In this document: one piece after another, positions 17,580 to 26,094 of the stretch
Layout of the letters: each line of letters starts with the position of its first letter
Numbering within the stretch: position 1 is the first letter of the stretch
Origin: Micrococcales bacterium
Lineage (GTDB): Bacteria > Actinomycetota > Actinomycetes > S36-B12 > UBA10799
Length of the DNA: 64,000 nucleotides
Direction of reading: 5' to 3'
Assembly: GCA_016719135.1 (NCBI GenBank)
Contig: JADKAV010000014.1
Coordinates: 1-64,000 of the forward strand
The notes under the pieces: generated by a model
Database searches by the model: none
What the model saw: only the letters and a program-made list of their open reading frames with translations
Told to the model about the DNA's origin: nothing
Translations under genes and position numbers: made by a program

Positions 17580-17861
17580 CGGTGGGCGGTAGATGCTCTG
17601 GTGGCAGGGGCGCGCGACGGTATTGGCCACGTGGGGCGGTGACGGGCTTGCCGTCAACGACACGATGCCGGCCTACGGTCGGCTACTGGTCGACGATCCC
17701 GAGCGGATCGGCCCGGTCCAGGCGCACGGGATGGACCAGACGCAGTTCAACCGGGTCGGGGGGAAGCGCACTCAGCAGTGGGCGACGACGTTCGACTCCC
17801 CCCTGAAATCCGAAGGGCCAGTGAACTGCACGGGTGCAACCTCGATCCCCGCGGCGCGGGA

Positions 17862-18293
17862 TCAATCCAACCCGCGCTGGACGAACGCCTCGAGTTGCGT
17901 CTCGGGAACCGCGCCTACGAGCCGGTCCACTACTGCCCCATCGCGGATCAGTAGCAGGGTGGGAATGCTCATGGCGTCATACTTGCGTGCCACCCCCGGC
18001 GAGTCGTCCACGTTCACTTTGGTCACTTTCAAACGCCCGGGATTCTTCGCAGCCATCCGCTCGACGGCAGGCGAGACCATCCGGCACGGGCCGCACCACG
18101 GCGCCCACAGGTCGACCAGCACCGGGGTGGTGGCGCGCAGCACCACTGCATCGAAGGTGGAGTCTGTAGCCTCGGTCAGCCACGGCAGGGGCGCCTTACA
18201 CGCTGCGCAGGCGGGCTTGCCCGACGCGGAAGCGGGAACCCGGTTCTTCGTCCCACAGGACGGGCATTTCTGAATACTGGACGCGGTTGCCAT
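17862..18293 (-). CDS. trxC: Thioredoxin with N-terminal zinc ribbon (TrxC type)
   Basis: This 143-residue protein has an N-terminal zinc ribbon with CPSC (10-13) and CAAC (29-32), then a thioredoxin domain with the active site WCGPC (66-70), the cis-Pro loop SIPTLLLI and a C-terminal helix. This is the architecture of thioredoxin 2 (TrxC), a disulfide reductase linked to oxidative stress. The ATG at 18293 is preferred; the upstream in-frame extension has no similarity. No reductase is adjacent. The 3' end faces the ISL3 remnant. Confidence 0.9.
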   Translation of the reverse strand: MATASSIQKCPSCGTKNRVPASASGKPACAACKAPLPWLTEATDSTFDAVVLRATTPVLVDLWAPWCGPCRMVSPAVERMAAKNPGRLKVTKVNVDDSPGVARKYDAMSIPTLLLIRDGAVVDRLVGAVPETQLEAFVQRGLD

Positions 18294-18446
18294 ACGCCAA
18301 AAATAGCGAGCGTCGCGTGGGTGTTCACCAGCACAGGTTTCGGCGGAGAAGTGAAGTACTGCCCTGTAGGTGCGCGCCTGACGGACCAATCCGGCCGATG
18401 GCTGCTGCCGGGCCAGGAGCGATCACGACAGGGGCGCAGCCACTGT

Positions 18447-18690
18447 CATACTGCCCGAGTGGAGCAGCCGAACCATCGCGCCGAGCAGTGGCGACTGAAA
18501 GCCCAGCGGGCGGGGGCCGCACTGGCCGATCAGGCTCAGTCCGAGGTCGTACGCTGTCTTCGGATCGAAGAGCTGGAGCGGGAACTGGCCGATCTTCACC
18601 TCATCCTCGACGGGGGTGCTTCAAAGCCGCTCCTGGAGCCTGACCCGTCCGCTCAGGGCGGCAGGCGATCTCGTGCGGGGAGGAACGCCC
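18447..18690 (+). other. Possible coiled-coil N-terminal segment upstream of the ATP-grasp gene
   Basis: A GTG at 18459 sits 6 nt after the -10-like CATACT (18447-18452) and opens a frame with a helical, charged sequence: AEQWRLKAQRAGAALADQAQ, then RIEELERELADLHLILD and LLEPDP. At about 18640-18690 it runs into the gene below in another frame. It could be the true N-terminus of that protein, separated by a frameshift, or a short remnant. Composition favours real coding, but this is not proven. Confidence 0.4.
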
Positions 18691-19578
18691 GTGACCGACG
18701 ATCGATCGGCGACGATGGATCGAGATGCGGTTTTCGAGGCCCGCATCGCAGCCGCCTACGAAGCCGTCCGTTCAACCTGGCTCCAGCCCGAGCCGACGAC
18801 CTTCAACCAGAAGATCTGGCATCGCAAACTCACGGACCGCCGGCCGATCCTCAAGACCTACTGCGACAAGGTGGCGACCCGCGATCATGTGGCGGAGATC
18901 CTGCCGGCCGACGTCATGCAGGAACGCCTGGAGGTCGCTGAATCGGTGACCGCGTTGCCGCGTGTCCACATGCCCGAGGTCATCGTGCGGGTCTCGCACG
19001 CATCGGGCGGCTCGGTGGTCATCTGGGACGGCCCCACGTCTGGTGGGCAGGGCCATCACCTATGGGTGCGCCGCGCTTACAGCCGAGTTGACGTCGACTG
19101 GGCACGCATCGCTGCGGAGCTCGATCGCTGTATGGATCACGACTTCGGTTGGGACCTGCTCGAGTGGGGTTACCTCGGCGTGCCACGCATGGTGGTGGCC
19201 GACCGCCTGTATCGCGAACCCGATGGGGGCGTTCCCGACGACCTGTCCCTGTATGTCTTCCATGGCCGGGTGGAGGTGATACGTCAGACCAACGATCGGC
19301 AACGCGATACCGAGCGGGGCGCCGGAAGCTACGATCGGAACTGGATCCCCCTGCCGATTCACGGCAAGCCCAAGCCCCTTCCGTTTCCCCGGCCGACCGA
19401 ACTCGAGCAGGCGATCGAACTGGCCGAAGCCGTATGCGTCGGCGGACAGACCATGCGGGTGGACTTCCTGCTGACGGCACAGGGTCTGAAGTTCACTGAA
19501 ATCACGCCGTACACCATGTCCGGGAGCTGGGACCTGACCCTCGAATCCGCAGACCACTACCTCGGATCGCTCTGGTGA
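18691..19578 (+). CDS. TupA-like ATP-grasp protein
   Basis: The GTG at 18691 follows GGGGAGG at 7-nt spacing and gives 295 residues. The region TTFNQKIWHRKLTDRRPILK, then TYCDKVATRDHVAE, is the N-terminal signature of TupA-like ATP-grasp proteins (teichuronopeptide-type ligases). The C-terminal part has FLLTAQGLKFTEITPYT, the expected metal/ATP-binding end (an acidic E in FTEI). The family is usually found in cell-wall polysaccharide clusters, but here no glycosyltransferase is nearby. The stop overlaps the next start (GTGA), so the two genes are coupled. An upstream coiled-coil segment may belong to this protein. Confidence 0.75.
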   Translation: MTDDRSATMDRDAVFEARIAAAYEAVRSTWLQPEPTTFNQKIWHRKLTDRRPILKTYCDKVATRDHVAEILPADVMQERLEVAESVTALPRVHMPEVIVRVSHASGGSVVIWDGPTSGGQGHHLWVRRAYSRVDVDWARIAAELDRCMDHDFGWDLLEWGYLGVPRMVVADRLYREPDGGVPDDLSLYVFHGRVEVIRQTNDRQRDTERGAGSYDRNWIPLPIHGKPKPLPFPRPTELEQAIELAEAVCVGGQTMRVDFLLTAQGLKFTEITPYTMSGSWDLTLESADHYLGSLW

Positions 19579-20009
19579 CATCCCCGGCCCCGCAGCCGCG
19601 GACCTCTTCCGAGTCCGCAGGTCGTACGACCACCCGATCCTGCGTCCCCGCGACCCCGCAGACGTGGCTGGATCGGTTCGTCTCCGCCGTGCGCAACAAC
19701 GACATCGACGCCGGCCGGAGGCTGCTCGCCGATGATGCTGTGGGATACGGCGCACTCACCGCGCGGATGCTGGGGCTCGAGTCCCTCGTCGCGCAGCAAT
19801 GGCGGCCGACCTGGGCCCGGGTCGCGCAATGGGATGTGACTGAGGTCGATCTGCTGTTGCGGCGCGACGACTTGGCGGTGCTCGCATTCTGCTGGCAGCG
19901 GCTGAACAACGACGATGGCGCGACGGTTCCCGGACGGGCCACGATGGTCCTGCAGCACGTGGATGACCGGTGGCTGTGCGTCCACTCGCACTTCTCGGCC
20001 CGCCCCTGA
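19575..20009 (+). CDS. SnoaL/NTF2-like small protein
   Basis: This 144-residue protein starts at a GTG overlapping the stop of the ATP-grasp gene. After a 25-residue Thr/Ser/Pro-rich lead it has a cone-fold pattern: WLDRFVSAVRNNDIDAGRRL, LLADDAVGYG, a central helix and strand segment, and the closing TMVLQHVDDRWLCVHSHFS. The pattern is that of SnoaL or ketosteroid-isomerase-like NTF2 domains. Such proteins are often enzymes on small molecules or stress proteins; nothing here fixes a substrate. Confidence 0.65.
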   Translation: MTSPAPQPRTSSESAGRTTTRSCVPATPQTWLDRFVSAVRNNDIDAGRRLLADDAVGYGALTARMLGLESLVAQQWRPTWARVAQWDVTEVDLLLRRDDLAVLAFCWQRLNNDDGATVPGRATMVLQHVDDRWLCVHSHFSARP

Positions 20010-20086
20010 CCTACTCCGGGCGCACGACCCGACCCGAGCGGCAACGTGGCGACTAGAGTCCTTCACAGATACCCACGAGGAGAAAT

Positions 20087-21040
20087 ATGACCCCGGAACA
20101 GGCGCAGTACTTCGCCCAGCGCTTCGAGGCGGTGGTGTCGAACGTGGAACGGTTCATCCAGGGCAAGGACGACGTTGTGCGACTCGCGCTCGTGGCACTG
20201 CTCGCCGAGGGACACGTGCTCATGGAGGACGTACCAGGCGTGGGCAAGACCTCCCTGGCCCGCTCTTTGTCCGCGTCGCTGGGACTGACCGGTAGCCGCA
20301 TCCAGTTCACCCCGGACCTGCTTCCCTCTGACGTCACCGGCGTCACAGTGTTCCATCAGAGCAAGGACAGTTTCGAGTTCCATCCCGGTCCGGTCTTCGC
20401 GAACGTCGTGCTCGCTGATGAGATCAACCGGGCATCCCCGAAGACGCAGTCGGCGATGCTCGAGGTGATGGCCGAACGCACGGTCACCGTGGACGGACGC
20501 AGCCACCCGGTACCCCGGCCGTTCCTGGTGTTGGCCACGCAGAACCCCGTGGACATGGACGGCACGTACCCCCTGCCGGAGGCACAACTCGACCGCTTCA
20601 TGATGCGCATCTCCGTGGGCTACCCCAACCCGGCCGCCGAGATCCAGATCCTCAAGAACGCACACGAGGGCCGTCTGCTGGAAGACCTGCGTGCCGTGTC
20701 GAACGTGGAGGAGATCGGCGGCATGATCAAGGCTGCGGGAGGTGTTCACATCGCGGACAGCGTGATGAGTTACGTCGTCGGGCTGATCACTGCCACGCGG
20801 GTGTCCCCTGGCGTCCGGCTCGGCTCCAGCCCTCGCGGTGGTCTGGCGCTGATGGCTACCGCGAGGGTGCGCGCGGCCTCCCGCGGCCGCCACTACGTCA
20901 CTCCCGAGGACGTCGCGGCTCTCATCCAGCCCGTCCTCGCGCACCGGCTCGTACTGACCCCGGAGGCCATCGCCGGAGGGTCCACCGCCGAGCAGGTGCT
21001 CGGCGAGGCCACCCGCGGGGTGCCGGTTCCCCAAGCCTGA
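20087..21040 (+). CDS. moxR: MoxR-family AAA+ ATPase
   Basis: This 317-residue ATPase has Walker A GVPGVGKTS (residues about 49-57), Walker B VVLADEINRA with the family's RASPKTQSAMLE and the sensor region VLATQNPVD. GAGGAGAAAT precedes the ATG. MoxR ATPases act as chaperones that help insert cofactors or mature surface proteins. It is the first gene of a tight three-gene unit with a DUF58 protein and a TgpA-like membrane protein, a conserved actinobacterial arrangement. Confidence 0.93.
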   Translation: MTPEQAQYFAQRFEAVVSNVERFIQGKDDVVRLALVALLAEGHVLMEDVPGVGKTSLARSLSASLGLTGSRIQFTPDLLPSDVTGVTVFHQSKDSFEFHPGPVFANVVLADEINRASPKTQSAMLEVMAERTVTVDGRSHPVPRPFLVLATQNPVDMDGTYPLPEAQLDRFMMRISVGYPNPAAEIQILKNAHEGRLLEDLRAVSNVEEIGGMIKAAGGVHIADSVMSYVVGLITATRVSPGVRLGSSPRGGLALMATARVRAASRGRHYVTPEDVAALIQPVLAHRLVLTPEAIAGGSTAEQVLGEATRGVPVPQA

Positions 21041-21042
21041 TC

Positions 21043-22245
21043 ATGGCTACGACCGAGGAGCCGCTGGTCGTCAGCGCCAGCGACGAGGAACCGGATTCCG
21101 TCCGGGAAGTCTCCAGTCGGACGAAAGGGCTGCTCATCAGTGTCCCCGTCCTGCTGGCCCTGGGCTTCCTGCTCGGGTATCCGGCGGTCGTAGCGCTGGC
21201 GTTGGCGCCGATTCTCCTGATCGCAGTGGCACTGTTCATGGTCGGCAGGCGACCTGGCGGCAACCTGCGCCGCGCGGTCGAACCGTCGCAGATGACCCAC
21301 GGCGAGACCGCGACCGCCCTGATCACGAGCATCAACAACCGGGTTACACCCACTGGCGTGGTCGAGGCCCTGGACCGAATCGCGGGCCAGCCTGTCGACA
21401 TCCTCATCCCCCCGGTGGCCCCGCGGCGACAACTGACCGTCAGCTACCGTTTCGTCCCCCTCAAACGCGGGGAACTGCATCTGGGTCCGGTCACACTCGA
21501 GCGCCGCGACCCGTGGGGCTTGTTCGTGAGACGGGCGAATGCGTCGGCCGAGATGACGGTTCTCGTTCACCCGAAGGTGCTGCCCGTCGAGGTGAGCCTG
21601 GCCGGCAACCGGATCGGCCAGGAGGGCGGCACCGCCGACCGTGACGTGATGGGCTCCAACCAGTTCAGCACCCTGCGCGAGTACGTCATCGGCGACGAAC
21701 TGCGGCAGATCCACTGGCGCAGTTCGGCCCGCGTCGGAAAGTTGATGGTCAAGCAACTGGTCGACAACCCCCTGCCCCGAGCCCTGATCGTGCTGGACAA
21801 CGACATCCGCTCCTACCGCAACGCCGCCGACTTCGAGGAGGCCGTCGACGCGGCGGCATCCATCGGCAGCGCGATCGTGCGTGCCGGTCTGCCGGTGGCA
21901 CTGCGGTCCACCGGCGCGGACATCGGCGTGGAGATTCTGCGGGTCGAGGATCTTACGAGGATGCTCGACGCGTTGGCCCTGTGTGACCCGCGGGTCTTGA
22001 AGGTTCCGCCGCCGGCCCTGCGGCAGGTCCTGCTGGCCACCAAGTCGACGTCATATTTCCTGGTCACCGGCCCGTCCACCGGCCTGATCCCCAGTGCGAT
22101 CGCCGCCCTGGGGCTCGTGGGTGAAGGCACGGTGGTGCGCATGGGACAGCCCGGTGGCCTTACCCGGCCCCGGCGCGGCCTGGTCTTCCGCGACGTGATG
22201 GTGTGCCGGGATCTGGTGCCTCCCTCGGTGGCGACCGGCACATGA
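21043..22245 (+). CDS. DUF58 membrane-anchored protein
   Basis: This 400-residue protein starts 2 bp after moxR. Two adjacent hydrophobic segments near the N-terminus (GLLISVPVLLALGFLLGYPA, then LALAPILLIAVALFMV) anchor it. The DUF58 signature follows: YVIGDELRQIHWRSSARVGK, then LMVKQLVDNP. DUF58 proteins have a von Willebrand-like core with a metal-dependent adhesion-like site (VLDNDIRSY region) and work with MoxR. The stop overlaps the next ATG (ATGA). Confidence 0.92.
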   Translation: MATTEEPLVVSASDEEPDSVREVSSRTKGLLISVPVLLALGFLLGYPAVVALALAPILLIAVALFMVGRRPGGNLRRAVEPSQMTHGETATALITSINNRVTPTGVVEALDRIAGQPVDILIPPVAPRRQLTVSYRFVPLKRGELHLGPVTLERRDPWGLFVRRANASAEMTVLVHPKVLPVEVSLAGNRIGQEGGTADRDVMGSNQFSTLREYVIGDELRQIHWRSSARVGKLMVKQLVDNPLPRALIVLDNDIRSYRNAADFEEAVDAAASIGSAIVRAGLPVALRSTGADIGVEILRVEDLTRMLDALALCDPRVLKVPPPALRQVLLATKSTSYFLVTGPSTGLIPSAIAALGLVGEGTVVRMGQPGGLTRPRRGLVFRDVMVCRDLVPPSVATGT

Positions 22246-24435
22246 CCCGCCTCGACGTTGTCAGAAGGACCGTTGCCGTAGGGATCATGTCCCTGGGCGC
22301 GACAGCGGTGTTCATCCGGCTATTCGGATACACCCCGGTGGTGGTCCGATTATTCCCCGTCATCGTGTTGTGCTGTGTGGGTTACGCCCTGGGAACCGCC
22401 GGTGGTCAGCGCGTTCAGCGCGGGCTCGGCGCTCTCGTCGGCCTGATCACCACCGTCATCGGCAGTCTCGTACTCGGGGCGATGACCATCGCGAACCAGG
22501 ACGGAAAGGTCGGAGTCTCGAGTTTCTTCGGCGGCCTGGTCGAGGGTTTTGGGATCATCGTGCGGTCGGTCGTGCCGGCCCCGGTCAACGCCGAGACGGT
22601 CACAGCGGCGATCCTTCTCAGTGCCTACGGAACGCTGGTCGCCTGCCTGCTGGTGACCACGTTCGTGCCTGCGGCGAGTCTGGTTCCGGCCATGGTGATT
22701 TTCATCGTCGGGCTGATGCTGTCGCAGGGTTCGACGATGTCGGCGATGCCGTTCGCCGCGGTGTTCGTTGCCAGCGTCGTCGCGGCATTGGCGCTGATGC
22801 CCGCGGCAAAACAGCAGAACAAGATCGAGGACGGCGCGGAGTTCGCCGCGGTGGAATCGACCCCACGACCCGGGCGGCCCCTGCGATTCGTCATGGTGAC
22901 GGTCGGGGCGATCGTTGTCGCGGTCGTCGCGGCTGCCCTGGCCCCATTGACCCAGATCGGGTCGATCCGCACGGCCTTCGATCCCCATCAGCGCGACAAC
23001 TTCCGCCCGGACACCAGCCTCGACGGCGACGACGTCGTGACACTTGCGACCAAGTGGCAGACCCTGCGACGTGAGAACCCGTTCGAAGTGTTCACGGTGA
23101 CCGGTCCAGACATCCCGCAAGCGGTGAACTGGGCCGTCAACTCAAAGTTCGACGGGGTTGCGTGGAGCAGTCTGACCACGTTCGACCAGGTGGACGCGGA
23201 GGGGATCCCCTACAGCGGCGCCAAACCCCGATTCACCGTCGACGGCAGCACTTCCTTCGAAACTGGACCCCAGCTACCGGGACCTTGGCTGCCCGCCACC
23301 TACCGGCCGATCGACGTGACCGGGACGCCCGCCCGCGCCGACTCCGAGGCAACCATCGTTGCCGCCGACGACAAGGGTGCGGAGAAGACGTATACGGTCG
23401 CCTTCCGCGCATTGGCCATGCGGTCGCTGGCGCCACTGGCCACTGTGCGGGCTGTGCGGCAACCGGAGTTCGGCACGCTGCGCGAACTACCGTCGGACTT
23501 CCCCGACGAACTGCGCCTGTTCGCCGCCAGTGCGATGTCCACCGGGACGACTCCCTACACGCGATTGGGAGGAGTTGGCAGACACCCTGTCGTCGTCTCC
23601 GTATCAGGAGCAGGTCGATTCGATCGAGAATTCGTTGGACTCCGCAGCCCTGCTGGACCTGGTTTTGGGGTCGCAGCGCGGGACTGAGGCGCAATTCGCC
23701 ACCGCCTTCGCGTTGATGGCCCGCAGCCAGGGTTTCCCGACCCGGATGGTCGTGGGGTATTCGACCGCCGGTAAAGGCAGATCCCGGACTGTCGAGTCCA
23801 CCGATGTCATCGTCTACCCCGAGGTCCAGCTCACGAAGGTGGGCTGGGTTCCGTTCGCTCCCGGTCCGCGCGATGGGGCCCGCGGGGTTCCGGTGATCCG
23901 CAAGGTCAAGCCTCCGAAGAAGGACCCGCCGGCCGAGGAGACGCCGACACCGAGCCCGACGCCAACACCCACGCCGACTCCGACGCCGAGTCCGTCGCCG
24001 GAGCAACAGGAGCAGACGCAGTCACGGGACTGGACACCGCTGCTCACGGCTGCGCTGGTCATCCTGCTGCTGATCGCCTGGCCGGTGCTGGTCGCCTGGT
24101 GGCGGGGACGATTGCGCCGCCGGCTCGAGACCGGCAGTCCCGACGAACGTGTGATCGGCGCGTGGACCTACGTGCGGGCGCGGCGACGGCGCCTGGGGCA
24201 GCCGCTGGCGGACACGGCTTCGCCGGCAGGGTTCGCAGCGGATCCGGCAACCGAGCCCAAACTGGCCGGACTCGCGCGTCTGGGCGAAGCCGCGATGTAC
24301 GCCCCCGAGCAGGTGTCCGACGACGATGCCCGTCGTGCCTGGATCCTCGCCGAGGACGTCGTTTCGTCGGCGGTGCATCGCAGCAGTTGGGCGCGCCGGT
24401 TGCGGTGGTGGTTGGTGCCGAGCCGCAATCGTTGA
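22242..24435 (+). CDS. TgpA-like transglutaminase-fold membrane protein, one frameshift, triad lost
   Basis: The ATG at 22242 overlaps the DUF58 stop. Five or six hydrophobic segments occupy residues 10-200. A periplasmic-type region follows, then the transglutaminase-like domain, a proline-threonine spacer, one more membrane helix (LLTAALVILLLIAWPVLVAW) and a cytoplasmic tail. The frame changes near 23565 (between TPYTR and EELADTLSS). The transglutaminase motif reads RGTEAQFATAFALMARSQGF where active enzymes have G-x-C-E. The expected HAWPEV is IVYPEV and the expected FDPTP is FAPGP, so Cys, His and Asp are all replaced. It is probably a structural pseudoenzyme of the MoxR unit. Confidence 0.85.
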
Positions 24436-24484
24436 CGGTGGTCCAGCTCCGGTGCGTGCCCTGGCGCGAGAGCCAAGGCGCGCC

Positions 24485-24490
24485 TAACCT
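24485..24490 (+). promoter_or_regulatory. Leaderless -10 box of msrB
   Basis: TAACCT ends 6 nt before the ATG at 24497; there is no ribosome site. Confidence 0.55.
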
Positions 24491-24496
24491 TAAATC

Positions 24497-24928
24497 ATGC
24501 ACTCCTCCCCGGCCAAAGACAATCGTCCTGTTCCCAGCGCATTACCCGAGGAGCAGTGGCGCGCGAAGCTGAGCCCGCAGGAGTATCACGTCCTGCGCGA
24601 AGCAGGGACCGAGCCGGCCTTCACCGGCGAGTACACCGACACCGAGACCACCGGGGTCTACCGATGCCGGGCCTGCAACGCCGAACTCTTCCGGTCCAGT
24701 GAGAAGTTCCACTCCGGTTGTGGGTGGCCGTCGTTCTTCTCCCCCTTGGCCGGCGACAGCATCATCGAGATCGAAGACAGATCATTGGGCATGGTCCGCA
24801 CGGAGGTTCGTTGCGCGAGCTGCGGATCGCACCTGGGCCACGTTTTTGCCGGCGAGGATTATGGGACCCCCACGGATCTGCGTTACTGCATCAACTCCGT
24901 GTCCCTGACCTTGGAGCCAGCCGAGTAG
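24497..24928 (+). CDS. msrB: Peptide-methionine (R)-S-oxide reductase
   Basis: This 143-residue MsrB has zinc-binding CRAC (57-60) and CASC (106-109). The catalytic Cys131 is in RYCINSV, and Cys75 in SGCGWPSF is a candidate resolving cysteine. It reduces methionine-R-sulfoxide in oxidised proteins using thioredoxin; a thioredoxin gene lies 6 kb upstream. The gene is monocistronic, predicted leaderless, and followed by two palindromic arrays. Confidence 0.95.
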   Translation: MHSSPAKDNRPVPSALPEEQWRAKLSPQEYHVLREAGTEPAFTGEYTDTETTGVYRCRACNAELFRSSEKFHSGCGWPSFFSPLAGDSIIEIEDRSLGMVRTEVRCASCGSHLGHVFAGEDYGTPTDLRYCINSVSLTLEPAE

Positions 24929-25026
24929 GGCGATCTTCAGGTTCGCGTGTGTGGGTGTTGCGCGCTTGGATCAGCGCGTGTTGACAGACGCTGCGGTCGG
25001 GGCCGGGGATCGCAGCTTCCCACAGG

Positions 25027-25135
25027 CGTGAGAGTTGGGTACGGGCGTTGGAGATCGGTACGCACGTTGGAGATCCACGGGGCGTGCAACTCCAACGGCT
25101 GTGCGCTTGTCCAACGTACGTACATAACTCCAACG
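25027..25135. repeat. Palindromic 19-bp-phased array, copy B
   Basis: Direct heptamers start at 25027 (CGTGAGA), 25046 and 25065 (CGTTGGA); inverted TCCAACG ends at 25097, 25116 and 25135. The left arm units continue with GTT, GATC, GATC. The right arm units, read on the other strand, continue with GTT, CAA, GTT. CAGG/CCTG flanks extend the dyad. It lies between convergent msrB and chdC. Confidence 0.95.
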
Positions 25136-25200
25136 CCTGCGGCAGGTTACAGGCCATGCGGCGGGCGGAACTGCCCGAACACCGGTGTTCGCCGCACAGG

Positions 25201-25309
25201 CGTGAGAGTTAGGTACACCGGTTGGAGATCGGTACACACGTTGGAGATCCACGGGGCGTGCAACTCCAACGGCTGTGCGCTTGTCCAACGCCTGTACACA
25301 ACTCCAACG
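25201..25309. repeat. Palindromic 19-bp-phased array, copy C
   Basis: Heads start at 25201 (CGTGAGA), 25220 (GGTTGGA) and 25239 (CGTTGGA); inverted TCCAACG ends at 25271, 25290 and 25309. It has the same orientation and arm composition as copy B, 174 bp further on. Confidence 0.95.
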
Positions 25310-25398
25310 CCTGCGCGGCAGCGGCGGCGGCAGCGGGACCACCGAAGCATCAACTCGTGAGTTCGCTCACCGATGCGCGGACCAACGCCGCAGAGCAG

Positions 25399-26094
25399 CT
25401 AAGGCAACCGGTCCATCAAGTCCGAAAGGCTCCAGCGCCGCCCGGTGTAGAACGGAATCTCCTCGCGCACATGCAACCGCGCCCGCGATCCGCGCAGGTG
25501 CCGCATGAGATCCACGATCCGGTACAGCTGGTCGGCCTCGAAGGCCAGCAGCCATTCGTAGTCCGACAGAGCGAAGGACGCGACGGTGTTGGCGCGAACA
25601 TCGGGGTATCCGCGGGCCATGGCTCCGTGTTCGGCCAGCAACGCACGTCGTTCGGAGTCCTCCAACAGATACCACTCGTAGCTGCGCACGAACGGATAGA
25701 CGCAGACGTAGTCCAGCGCGTGCTCGTCGGCCATGAATGCTGGGATATGGGACTTGTTGAACTCGGCCGGGCGGTGCAGTGCCTGCACGGACCAGACGGG
25801 GCGCAAGGACTGGCCGAAGGCCGTTGCGCGAAGAGCGTGATAGGCCGCTTGTAGCGTTTCGCTCTCGTCGCTGTGCCACCAGACCATCACGTCCGCATCG
25901 GCACGCAGCCCACCGACGTCGTACCAGCCCCGCGTGACCAGATCCCCTTTGACGGCGCCCAGATCGCGTTCCACTTCGTCCACGAGGTCGCAGCGACGTG
26001 AGTCCAGCGCCGATCCCACGGAGAACACCGAGATCTGCATGTAGCGGATGCTGTCGTTGATGCGGCGAGCTGCCGCGCCTTTGCTCTCAGCCAT
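25399..26094 (-). CDS. chdC: Coproheme decarboxylase (chlorite-dismutase family)
   Basis: This 231-residue protein has the family pattern: RYMQISVFSV at the first strand, VMVWWHSDE, then KSHIPAFMA, DYVCVYPFVRSYEWYLL containing the candidate catalytic Tyr, HGAMARGYPDV, and SDYEWLLAFEAD. ChdC/HemQ converts coproheme to haem b, the last step of the route used by actinobacteria. It is the last gene of hemE-cgoX-chdC; its ATG overlaps the end of cgoX by 8 bp. Its 3' end faces palindromic arrays B and C. Confidence 0.95.
   Translation of the reverse strand: MAESKGAAARRINDSIRYMQISVFSVGSALDSRRCDLVDEVERDLGAVKGDLVTRGWYDVGGLRADADVMVWWHSDESETLQAAYHALRATAFGQSLRPVWSVQALHRPAEFNKSHIPAFMADEHALDYVCVYPFVRSYEWYLLEDSERRALLAEHGAMARGYPDVRANTVASFALSDYEWLLAFEADQLYRIVDLMRHLRGSRARLHVREEIPFYTGRRWSLSDLMDRLP

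Larger units (their letters stand above)
16985..17805 (+). pseudogene. Decayed ISL3-family transposase, interrupted
   Basis: Pieces in several frames line up with the N-terminal half of ISL3/IS1165-type transposases: LVGLPDVVVLGVD and CPGCG (17050-17170), VKQRRVVR then PAFGRPA (17170-17235), SDARIAAPRGSVTHRA (17295-17342) and RWVTKQVGEYRRAVS (17346-17390). After about 200 bp of unrelated sequence the match resumes at 17600: LAVNDTMPAYG, LVDDPERIGPV and KRTQQWATTF, ending near 17790. Internal stops and frame changes are frequent and the C-terminal catalytic half is missing. The 200-bp gap contains the two hairpin elements. The left terminal inverted repeat may begin near 16981, but the right end is not seen. 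Confidence 0.75.

Noticed and set aside
23937..24000. Short tandem repeat coding Pro-Thr
   Set aside because: It is the usual extracellular spacer of a TgpA-like protein, not an independent element.
25027..25309. CRISPR array
   Set aside because: Units are 19 bp with no unique spacers, arms are inverted relative to each other, and no cas gene is present.
24937..25360. Several open frames across arrays B and C with peptide motifs such as LEIHGACNSNGCA
   Set aside because: They are translations of the palindromic repeat in several frames and strands; the same peptides recur at all array copies and have no start signals.
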